This document shows positions 47,517-59,500 of a DNA stretch of 64,000 bases, piece by piece; position 1 is the first letter of the stretch, and each line of letters starts with the position of its first letter. The stretch lies in NCBI RefSeq assembly GCF_022539315.1, contig NC_066315.1:100111990-100175989 (forward strand). Direction: 5' to 3'. The stretch is from Serinus canaria (taxonomy: Eukaryota; Chordata; Aves; Passeriformes; Fringillidae). The translations under genes were made by a program, and so were the position numbers. The notes beneath the pieces are model-generated. The model did no database searches. It had not been told where the DNA came from and worked only from the letters and a program-made list of their open reading frames with translations.

Positions 47517-50367
47517 TTTATTCTTCATGTTGGTGAAACACACAGCCTCAAGAGGCAGCATCTGTAGAGCTGTTGCAAACACATTTTGTACTCTATTACA
47601 CCACAGATTTGGGAAAAGAACAAGTAAAGCACAGGTTTCACACTGCACTTGATCATCTGACTATTAAGTTACAGTTAATTTAGAAATCTTCCGATTTTAC
47701 ATAAACATTGCATTGGCCATTGCTCAGCTTCCATGCACAATTTAACTTTATTTTTTTATTACAGTCAACACTGGTTTTGGAAACTCTCTTGCTGTAAATG
47801 TTTTATTTTCCATTTTAGATCACTTAAATGTTATTTACATAAGTGTGCAAATTGCTTTGAAAGACAGAAACACTAACACATAATATACAGACAGTTTCTT
47901 CTATAGTTAAACATTTACTAAAAGGCAGTTAACATTCCTAACACACTTTCACTGTCTAAAATAGAAGAATAAGTTATATAAAATAGACCATCTTATTTTC
48001 AGATGCTTCCATTTCTGCAGATTTGGTCTTTGCAGCAACATTGCAATTAAAGATTAAGATTCTACAACTAAGAATCAGAAATGTCTATTCAATGGCAGCT
48101 TAACATGTCTAGTACCAGTCACTTTTGTCCCAGATTTTCCACACTTGGCACAGAACAAAGAAACAACTTGAAGAGGGAGGAAGACAGTTTTGTGTATCTA
48201 TTTTTTTTTTTCTTTTGCCATATGGAAGGTATGCCTTAAAAATGCAACACAAATTTTAAATTATAAGGGCCTGTTAGTGTTACAAGCACAGTTTAAATCT
48301 GAAAATTCTTCCACAGAAGCACACACAGTTCCCAGTTTTTTAATGCACCTCATCATTTCAGATACATGCAACTGTTCACACACACAAAAATCAGACTCCT
48401 TGGGCTCACACAACAAAAATTATTTCAGAACTAGAAAGAGCAGGAAATGCTTGAAGAAAATGACTTAGTGTCCCCTGAGTTCCTACATGTGCATCTTTTT
48501 CTACCTGTGATAAAGACTCACCATAGTAAGTGTTATGTTCAACTTGATTTGAATCTGGAAGGCAGAACTTAAACATCAGTTAAACTGAAGTGAGTTCCTC
48601 CAACAGCAAGAATTCTAGAAGGGTTCTAAAATTCTAGGACAGTCTTCAAAACCATCTTTTAAGTATAACTGCAAGCATTCTCAGAGAAAAGCAACTCCAT
48701 TCCTAAAATTTCATAGAGCCAAAACTTTTACATATATCATCAATAACAAAGGGAAATTACTGATCAGATAATGAAGACCTCCAGGTCTTAAATAGCTTTA
48801 GAACTCAATGGTTATTATTACACAAGACAAAGACACAAAGCTGGTCTTTTGAACACCCATTAAATTGAATAATGTGACCTTCTAACATGACAGCAAATAA
48901 TGCTGCAGTTTGTGCTCCCATCTCAATCTTACTAAGTGCTATTCACCACAAGGAAAGTGAGCATTAGCCCTGTAAAATTTGAACCTTCATCACAATTACA
49001 CCTGAAATAATTTTGTCAGACATATGCTTGATATTTCTGATGACATCCAATTCCTTAATATGGAAGAAACTATCCTAACACTTTAGACTGCTTTTGGTCT
49101 CTTGTTTACAGAGCTTTGGGCATCACATACAAATCCCCGCTGGACTCCAAATGATGTCACCCTAGCGCAGACCTTGCTTAGGTACTGCTGAAAAAACAAG
49201 CCACAGGTGAAACTTCTACACTCAACAACTTTTAAGCATAAAATGGTGAAACAAATTCAGGACACTAAAGAGGCTTGCGAAACACATGATGACTTGAAAC
49301 CAAATAGAAACAGGATGCATTAAAATTTGGTTACCTTGGATTCTAAGCAAGTTGGAAAAATGCCACTTACAGGAGATATCCATTCAATGCTTTGAAATAT
49401 GAAAGAATCAAATGTCTTCATACATGCTAATGTATGAAGACATTTGATTCTTTCATATTTTCAGCATACTGATTAGCAAATAAACATGCAGGACACTTAT
49501 AAACTCAAACTTATCACTGAAACATTCCACCTAAGCTTCTGTTAAACATTTGTTTTCAGTTTATTTTCAGTGCACACTACCTGCTAACTTCAGTTTCTTT
49601 TTTGGTTATGGCATACTTCGGAAACACCGCTAAGAATGTTTGTTCACTCCTTCCTTTTCTAAGGTGCACACTACATACAAAGACTGTGGACACATTTATT
49701 TCCAAGTACTTTAGGTCAATAAATTTCTTATGAGGAAAGGCAGATGTGTATTTTTAAGCTTGCAAGATAACTTCAAACTAGTTGACTTAGTGTTTTTCAC
49801 TCATGTGGATAATGTAAAAATAAGGTATTAAAATAATATTCCCCAGTGCAGCAAAAACATGTTGAAAACAAACTGAATGCTCCCCCTAGTGCTTATACAA
49901 GTAAAAATCCTGCCTGGCACAGTCTGCCTTAAATGGTCTTAAACAGGAGATAAACAGCCAGATGAATGATCATACATTTAACTCTGAAGACAACTGCAAA
50001 CATCTTACTGGGACCAGAAGTGTTAGCTGTTGAAATCCAGCATTTAAAATTTTGTACTACTCCCCCTCCAGTGCTTCTGAAGTTTTGGTTTCTTTTAAAC
50101 TGTGCTTTTAGTAAAACTCTCCTCAATTTTTTATCCTGTCAGCTGAAGGCAGGGCCCTAAGGAAGCTCCTGCCAGGTAAGAGATGAAGTCCAAAGATGTT
50201 TCAAGATGATGGGTACAATCATGCTTTTTCTCCTGCATTGCACCCGGAAGCTGCCAAATTAATATTAGGACTCCCATATCACAATTGCAATGAAGCTCTG
50301 GTAAATCTGGTACCTTTGGATATGCTCAGCATCACAAGTCAGTCAGATATGACAACCTAGTCTGCAG
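47517..50367 (-). other. NAPG: Probable NAPG 3' UTR
   Basis: Unique, AT-rich sequence downstream of the stop codon, without recognised transposons. Minus-strand AATAAA signals occur at 49,695-49,700, 49,560-49,565, 47,755-47,760, 47,747-47,752 and 47,517-47,522. The boundary given assumes use of the most distal; a shorter UTR is equally possible. It contains the 31-bp-arm palindrome. Confidence 0.4.
49395..49460. repeat. Perfect palindrome, 31-bp arms, 4-nt loop
   Basis: The left arm 49,395-49,425 and the right arm 49,430-49,460 are exact reverse complements over all 31 bases, with loop GCTA. Pairing ends at once outside the arms. It is too perfect for an old structure or a typical miRNA precursor and is not part of a recognised transposon. 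It lies in the probable NAPG 3' UTR. Confidence 0.97.
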
Positions 50368-50517
50368 CTAGCATAGTCCACCAGAATATTCATCCTCTTC
50401 CTCATCAGCATGAGAGCCTACTGCAGCTGGTCCTCTGGCTTTGTCTGGGGCAGCGTTTGGTGATTTCTTCTTCATTCCACCTCCTGGGACCACCAAGGTA
50501 AGACCAAGCTTGGCATA
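50368..50517 (-). CDS. NAPG: NAPG exon 12 (stop codon)
   Basis: Residues 266-314 and the stop TAG (50,370-50,368). It opens with YAKLGLTLVVPGGGMKKKSP and closes with the acidic DEEEDEYSGGLC. The acceptor TGTCAG is at 50,518. The linker between (NAAPDKARGPAAVGSHA) is variable, giving two more residues than human. Confidence 0.97.
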   Translation of the reverse strand, partial: YAKLGLTLVVPGGGMKKKSPNAAPDKARGPAAVGSHADEEEDEYSGGLC

Positions 50518-53500
50518 CTGACAATAACAAGGCAAGTTTAATTTCTGTACTATCATAGAATTGACTGATGCTCACAATAAGCAAGCAGGCAACATTCAGC
50601 ACAAAAACAGAGTGATGATGCTCACAGGGTGTATTTTTTCAGCTTGAAATAAACATAACATTGGTCCATTTTTCTCTCTCTCAAATACTCTGAGAATGGG
50701 ATAAGATCTGTATTCATGCTGTTTATTATCAAATAAATTGGCACATAGCTCCTCTGGTTCAAGCTTTATGTAAAAAAGAAATAATTCCAGTATGTAGCTT
50801 TTCATACATTATCTAGTATTAGATCATGTAAACAGTTTTACAAGTGTTGTTCAGCAAAACTAGTAAATTAATTTTTACTATTCAGTGAAGTGAAATTAGC
50901 CAATACTGCTACAAGGTTTGTCAGGGATTGATGTTTCCATTACTTCACACCCTTCTTATCTTAGAATTCCTACAATTTACAAATTCAATTTAAAAAAAAT
51001 GGGGGGGAAGACACAACTACTTGCTCCAAATTCAGAATCTATCCTGAATGAGTACCTTACTAAGAATAAGCAATGGAAAAAAACATTCAATGATGCCATC
51101 CTGTAGGCATCCTGCTCTGTTCATGTTTATGCACATTCATCTGCTGCGTGGTATTTCTGAGAAAAAGCAGAAGCAGCAAACTGTTCTTGCTCTTATGGAA
51201 GCAAGCAGAAGAGGCCTGAATTTTGGTCAACTCATTAAACAAATTAAGCAAATCCTTAACAAGCTGTTCTTACACATAACTCTTTGCACCATCTGAAAGT
51301 TAGGCAGCACCATCACTGGCAGGCAAAGTAAAAGAATTCGGGAAGCTCACAGACAAAGGGAAGCATGACAGGAAGTCACAATAAATGCGCAGACTGTGCT
51401 CTTATTTTCCTCTACTAGGAAAAATCCCCACCCACTTAACCTGAAAAAAATCCCCCAATCAAAGGATCTGTCTACTTACATCATTATCCATGTATTTGAA
51501 GAGTGGAGAATTACAGACTTCAGAAACTTGATCCTGATCTTGCTGATCATACCCTTCTAAAAGTTGCTCCAGTGCTGCACAGTCTTCACTTCCATTAAAT
51601 CCTGGTATACTGAAGGAAATTAAGAGTTGATTTCCTCAGGTACATGAATCATATCCATAAAAATTAAACTTTAGGTAATATTAGTTTGCACACTGCAAAC
51701 AAGACCACAATCAGAGTTAGGATGAAACAGGAATATTCAATTTTTAAAATTTATTGACTAATCAGGAAAAAAAAAATTTCTCCACATCACATACAGAAAA
51801 ATTCTGTCACCAGTTTCTGTACATAAAACTGGAGATATGGAAAACATAAGCAAGATGTTTAAAGACTGACCTTGAAAGATTATTTCTAAAGGTAAAGTAC
51901 TACACAATTTAACTTATACATATGTTCATTTCACTAAAAACACAATTTAAGTAAAAACATGTTGTTTTGAGATTTTGCTACTGAAGTTCCAATGAAAGTT
52001 GAAATTAAGAACTGCCAAGGTTAAACACTAATCCATATTTTGACACCAAAATTTTCTCCTGTAACTGTCACTGTTAGGCTGGACGTGACATACACATGTG
52101 ATTAGGGTCTAAGAAGAGAAAGGTTTTTTATTCTGCATGTTTTCTAGCTTATCTACTCTTAACAAAGCGTGATCTTAAGCCATTAACTACATCACAATAA
52201 CTTATTATATTCATTGGTGCAAAGCAATTAACGTCAATATAACTGGCAAAAGTTTTATAGAAATTTAAAAAGGCACGCATACACATCTACTTAGACACAT
52301 AGTCTAGCTTCCAAAAATTTTCATACATCTTTTCTAATCTGTTTCTATGCTGACAGTCTTGTCTTCTTCCTTGCTATAGATACACTTGAAAATCAACCAT
52401 TGTTATTTCTTCTATTAACTCAGCTTTGCTTGCAAGCTAGCTGTCAAGCCCCTCCAATCGTAACATGGCAAGAACTTTTAATTTCCATCTCATTTCCCCT
52501 GTCACACATAACTAGTTCTTTATGACTGTATTTTAGTTTTGTTAAGAAGAATCACTGTAGCCACTACAGCTAAATCTTTTATGTGTGAAAAAGATTCCTG
52601 ATAGCCATACACAAGAGGACATTATTATTGTACTGTAAGTCAACAGAAGTGCAGGTTAAAAATTTAGGAAAGAAAAATGTCAAGCAAGATAGATCTAGAC
52701 TAGTGAATCATTCAGTTTTAAATCATAGGACACAAAGTAGACTTACCTGTAGCTTTCCCTCACACATCTTTCTGCAGCAACATAATCATTTCTATGAAGA
52801 TGAACTAAGACTTGAGCAATAGTTTTCTAAACAAAAAAAGAGTAAGCCTTACGATTCTTTAGAAATTAACAATAAAATATGAGAAAAATAGTAGACTGCT
52901 AATATCTAGTACGAGAAAGGTCATTACAATCCACAATCATCCTAAGATACTGACACTAGCAAGTCAGAACAATCTAGTGAAAAAGCAGAAAGCCATCATC
53001 TCAGCTGGTGTGAAATAGGTTATCTCCTACAACATTTTAATGGACTGCTGTCCCAAGTAACAGTTTTTGTAGTTTGTTTATCTGATAACGTCTTTATTTT
53101 TTACGTGTTGTTTAGTTTTCACAGCTCCTGTAGATAACAGCATCTTATCTTAAAACTTACAAAAGCACTGCTGAAGTTTGGGGAAACACGACTACCACAA
53201 ACTCTCATCATTCAGCAAGAAACTTACTTACTGCTGAATCAAGAGGCACCCATCATCTGTCAGATGTCAGTAACAACAAAAATAAAAAAATTGAAATGTA
53301 TCATCAAAAGTTGTCTCTTAGAGTTTACCTTATAGCAAGTGGGGTAGTTTTCAATTTCCTTATAAATACTTTTTTCCTTCTGAAGAGACAGTGCAGCCTC
53401 ATCTAATCTAAAAAACAAAAAACCAGGGTATCAGTGCCAGGAATACAATACAATGAACCCAAGGCTAATTACAAAGTGTTTCACTAATATAGTGGCAAGT

Positions 53501-56500
53501 CTACTTGAAAAACAGCAACACAACTAAAAATCAGCAGTGTATTTTACTAACAGATAAGGTAAATAGATAGTCAGCAATTCCTTCTGTCTATGTGCTAAGA
53601 ACATCTCTGCTATTTATTCAGAGAAACCTTGGATTTTGTAACACTGTACAAGACGAATGCTTTGTTATATACACTGACACATTTCTATATGTCCTGAGGT
53701 TACTATAAGCTATCAGTAAGTCTGATATCCATGAACTAGCAATATAGTTCTTAAAGGACCTAAATGTTTCAGTGAAGCAAGTCTAAGATGAACTGAAGGT
53801 CAAGTTTGGTATAAGTAATTTACAATTAAACTTGTCTCACTGAGACTCCAAGATTCACTCTTTTTTAAGAAGTCCAAAATCAGACCGCTGCAGTTTTCAT
53901 TCTTCAGATCAGTCCTAATTCCTCTGTTTTATATCCCACAGCTATAGAAGATTTTCAAGTACTTTCTACATAATAATGTTGGAAAAAGAACCCAAAAAAA
54001 TCCTGAAGTAGTTCAAGAATTAATGAAAACTGGTGTTTTCACAGAGCAAAAGTCTTTCAGCTCACATTATCCCATCCCAGAACAGAAAATCAGGTGGTTC
54101 CTGGATGACCAAGGCATATCCCACAGAAATTGGACCTTAGTTTAAAGTAAGTCTCAAATAAGAATTAATAGTACATATAAAACCAAACAACACCTAGACA
54201 AAAAAACCCCAATCAAAATCACATTTTAACATTCAATTACATTAAAAGAACAAAAAGGGATAAAGCTATACCTGCGTCCTCTGACCAGAAGTCTTGATGC
54301 CTTCCCTAGCATTTCTAACGCCTGCCGTAAACGTTCTTCATTCTAGAGAAGAAAAAAAAGAACTCAGATGTTCTTATTTCATTTGCACAAAATTAAGATC
54401 ACTAGACCTTAATCTAAGTGTGTCACCTGTAACTTAGACCAGCTGTTACCTATTAGATCAGCAATTCACACACTCAAGGGAAACATTAAGTGTACTGGTG
54501 TTCCCAAGCTTACAGCCAGCTCCTGTACGGACCTGCTCAGCAGAGGAATGTCAATGTAAATTTACTAATCTGAAAAAACCCATGACAACTGACAATAGAA
54601 AAGTACTTCAAAGCCACTTTTAAAATGGCAAATCACTCTCTCATTTAAATGGGAGGAGCACCAAGCAAAATATTTTCTTCTGTGCCTTCAGGGTTTTCAA
54701 ATTATTTTGGATTCCAGTACTCAAAAGCAGATGTGTTCTCTACCCTCTCTTCTGCCCAACAAGAGCCAGAACACTTGAACTACAAAATTCAGATTCCGTC
54801 AAGTCCTAAACTGAGAAAAAGGCAAAGCAAACTGACTCCTAACTTTTGTCATCACCTTCTCTACAGCATAAGATGCCTTCAGCTTCATTACTCAGGCACT
54901 GAGGTAAAATGAAGGAAATGTAATTTAGAACCTAATCTTAGGCTTCTTCTTTACTTTACAGCTAAAAGAAGAAAAGCCAACTAAAAACTAAAAACACAGA
55001 CAAAAATCCCCACTTACTTCAAACACTGATGCTGCTTGCTGATAGAGCTGCACAGCTTTCTCAGGACTCACATTTTCTATTAACCTGTAATAAACACCAA
55101 TACTTTCTCTTCAGATGAAAGGAAAATACTTTTTACCTGAAAGCATCAAAAAGACATAAAAGAAAAGCACAGACATATCCATGCCCTGCGCAGATTCTAG
55201 CCACCAATAAGTCAGACTCACTTTCCAGCCCGTTCCAGTGCAATGGCTGCTGTGTCTGGTGTCCCATTCTCCAGGTACATCATACTGGCTTTCTCGATCA
55301 GCTGAACTGCTTCAGGGAGCCTCTGCATCTCCTACAAGGCAACAGTCACAGGAACACTCTTGTCAGGAAAGGAGTTTACATGCAAGGACACAAATCAAAG
55401 CAAATTTCAATAACTTATTTACTAAGATTCTAATTTTTATTTACAAACTTGTAGGGCTAGTGAAAGTTAACCACCAACTCTATAACACTCACTTTTAAGT
55501 ACTAAACTTAAAGAAGTAAGGCCTTACAGAAGTAAGGCATGGATTTGTGGTAGTTTAGAGTAAAAGCAGCACCACTCTTCTGTTACCCTCTGACATGACG
55601 AACTCTTCTTTTCTTTTACAAAAGGAAAACTATTTTTCCCCCAAATACAAATGTTGCTTTCCTAATCTACTGAAGGCAGAGATGGGGATTATGAGTCAAC
55701 AAAAAAATTTCACTTCAATATGCAATTTGCTTACATATATTTGTAAAATAGTACAGTGCACAGTATTTGTCATTGTAAAATAGAACTTAAAAATAAAAAC
55801 TAGTAAATGAGAATACCTTTAGCATCATGCCAGCTTGTTCATAAGCTCTGCAGAGAAAAAAAACGTACAGTTTTGTCAGAGATGGTGTATTACAACAAGC
55901 TGTAGTTATGAAGCAAAAGTTAACGCACACTGACTATCTAACATCTTCACTGTTAATATTTAATGCTTTGAAGATGTTTTAAGTGTTTCATTTCATGACA
56001 CAGCACACATGTAACTTTATCTTCCACAAAATTCAGCCACACTTCCCAGTAAAAATCTATTCTAACCCAATCTCCAGGCAATATTTGGATTATTGTCCTC
56101 TCTGAAGTACTCTTTAATTAAAAATTTCTTAATTATCTCAGCAGTGTAGAACTTCAAAATAACAAGAAGTTCATCTAAGAAAAAAATATTTGCTATCAAA
56201 AGGTGCTAAAAATGCCAAAATCATAATTTCTTCAGGTGGCCATTACATATTTTTAAACTCTCCTAGCTCACACTTTGATTGAACTAATTATAAAACAGCA
56301 AAATTACTTGAATCAAAACACTTACTCGGAGATCAAAATGTACTTGTACTGTAAGTTAAAAAATCTGTTTCAGATTACTTAGCACGTCTGTACTTACTTG
56401 GCAGCATGAAAGAGACTAGACAAGAAATTGTTGAAGTCAAGGACAAAAGCCACAAAAATATAAAGCATGAAAAATATTAACATATAAAAATCTTACACAA

Positions 56501-59500
56501 CTACTGATTTCAAAGCAAGGAATCCCATAAAGGCAAACTGAACCTACTACAACTGCATGCAAGTTGTCAAAAATAATTCTAAGGACAGAATAAATGCAAT
56601 ACACCAACGAATAACAACGTAAAAAGTTGTAAAATGCACACTTACTTAAAATATGTTGCTGCTTATTAAAGAGTACAACAAGTACTGTAATAATGTCAGA
56701 GCTTCATGTAGTTTATACTATGCATTAGTAGATAATAAAAACCAATTAAATTTCTGAAGCAGTACCTAGGTACCACAGGCACCTGTCAGCTGTTATTTGG
56801 GACAACATTAACTTTCTCACCGACAGCTCTTTAGTTTTCTCACTCAGAGCACACAGGAACAGACTTTTAAAAAGCAATCCTGTTACACTGACAAAATGTG
56901 CAAATATATTAAACAACCTGCTATCACCCCCCCATTACTCCAATCTAAGAAGCAACTAGACAGCTTCTTGGAAAGAAAGAATCTCAATCAATGAAAAGAT
57001 ACGCTTTATTGTTTTCATGTGCCTCAGCTTCCCGTAAACAGGCTTCCCTCGCCTGGTCAAACTGCTTGGCATTCTTAAAAGCAACAGCTGCAAAAAAAAA
57101 CAAATAAAGATTTTATTTACAACTTGACACTGTCTTCTTTTTTACCACTGCTGCTGAAGTGTTTAGCTACCTAAAGATGCAAACAGGCTCTTTAAATGCA
57201 TGGTTACAGTTTACTAACCTCTTCCCAAAAATCCCAGACAGTTCTCCTTGTTTCATTAGTTACTTAGTTACCATTGAAGACAAAACCACTTCCATACCAC
57301 CACAGTATCCTACATAGCTCTCAATGTGTTTAGCTGGACTTTGAGAGTCACTCATGCTGGACTTTAATTACAGACATGGAGAAATGCATATTTATATCAT
57401 TTTAATCACTAGAAGTTATACAAGGTCATAAATGTGCCACCAACAAAGTATACCCATAATTTCATCAGCACAAAAATTTCAGGGTACAAATACGTATTTC
57501 TATCTTGTTTAACTAATAAAATATAAAGTAACATTTAAAATAAATTTAAAATTTATAAATTCTCTGGTTGTTCTTTCAAGTTCATATTTTTGTACTCAGT
57601 CTTCAGTGAATAAGCAGGAATGCCTAGAGTAAGAAGCCAAAAGATCATGACAAATTACTACCATGAGAAAGAAGAAAATGCTTAAGAACAAAAAGAAATC
57701 AACAAGTAAGGATTTTATACTCAGTGTGTCACTTGGCAGTGGAAAAAGGGAGGAACAAAAAAACCTGTAAAAAAACCCCAAGCTGGCAGCATCTCACCTT
57801 ACTGAGACAGTCTTTCACAGGACACATTTCATAAGATGATGATAAAGCAAAATTTTAAAACTAGCTTGAACGTCTGTTGTTTTGTAGATAAAGTCACAGG
57901 ATTTGGGGGTGGACAAGTGAAAGAAGGAAAGAAAGCTTTATTTTTGTTACATATAGCAATATAAAAAATAGAAGATGTAAGCTTGAAAAAAAATCGGGTT
58001 TGGAGATTGTTCTAGATCTCCAGGAACAACCTGAAGTTTATTTTACAGTGCTACCAAGAGGATTTTTTGTTGTTTCATCTTACATTTAGTCTTCACAACA
58101 GTTTTACTTACACAGCAATGTAGTAAAAATACATAAAACATTATAAGGGACTAAGCTTGATGAATACTTTGAAATATATATGGCCATATTTACTGCCACA
58201 TACCTGCCTTCCCATATTCAGTAGCTGCACTGTCATAATCTGGTTTCCACTTTAAGAATCCAGTTTTCAGGCTAAAACACAAGAAACAATTAGTAAATAT
58301 TTTATGTTTTACTATCAAGGCAATTCAGATACATTTCAAACTTTAGAATAGCCCTGGAAATGAGCAATTACCTATGTGCTAATACTATGGTGGTATCACT
58401 ACTGTAAAAACAAATGCCAGCGCTGTTAAGAATTGGATAAAGCACTGCAATTATTTTCTACAGTTACAACCCTCGCCCTAACATGCTTCTGCTGTTCCCA
58501 GAGAGTCTTCCCATGTCCATCTTCTCAAAGAAGATGGAAAAATACTTCCTCCTACTTGAACATAATATCATCAGATTTCTAATACCACAACACCTGACAA
58601 TATTTTTTTCACACATCAGGAAGTTTCCAGCATTTCTCTACAGGATTGGGGTTTTTTTGCTTCTGAGAATTATCAATGATTCTCCAATGCATACACAAAT
58701 AAAAGAATTTACTAACCAACAGAAAGACTCACATGTCATTTATATGTCTAAAATAGATCACAACACTAAAAGGTGCCACACATAGGCATGGACATATAGG
58801 GGAAAATTAACATTGGAAAATAAGTTGAGTCATTAGGCAATTTAGAATTCAATATGCCGACTTCCTCATTTTTAAAAGAAATTAAAATATTACCATAACT
58901 TTACAGTCTGCTTACATATTTGTTATAGGCCAACACATCATATGCAATATATTCTTTACTTGGAAAAACAGCTGAATGTGGATACTAAGGTGATCTTGTC
59001 TTACTTGGATGACGACCGGAGCATGTAACTCTAACACAAGCCTTTATACTGTGTTACTTTTATCACAGTCAGAGTCCCAAACGCATCAAGCTGAAATACA
59101 CAATGCACTCAATCTACACACTATTTGAGGTCTTAGTGCCTTTTATTTTAAGTGCTCTCCAGATAAGCTTAAAATTAATTCTGCTGGAGGGCATTTTCAG
59201 TCAAGTAACTTGAGTTACTTGAGATATGCTGGGTTTTTTTGATTTCAAAGTTCTCCCTCTATGCCAATTAATCCATTTGATCCATGATTTCCAGAGGGCC
59301 TGCCACTACTCCTACTAAAACTACGAAATCCTTGGACTAGTCAGCTCTATTACATCTTATACCATACTGTGCAATTCTACAAAATGGCTATATTCAGTTA
59401 AAATATACAGTAACAGACTATCACAGATGTTAAGCTCTCCAAGATAAATGTAAGTACAGGTCTTTGAAGCCACCTGAGAAGCACCAATCACACATTTCTC

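Larger units (their letters stand above)
50518..58203 (-). other. NAPG: NAPG introns 2 to 11
   Basis: Introns between exons 2 and 12. They are AT-rich (often near 65-70% by eye) and carry no transposon that I recognise and no additional coding exon. The absence of CR1 inside them contrasts with both flanks of the promoter. Confidence 0.7.

Noticed and set aside
49395..49460. The palindrome as a miRNA gene
   Set aside because: Stem pairing is perfect along its full 31 bases with a 4-base loop; typical precursors have bulges and larger loops, and no small-RNA evidence is available.
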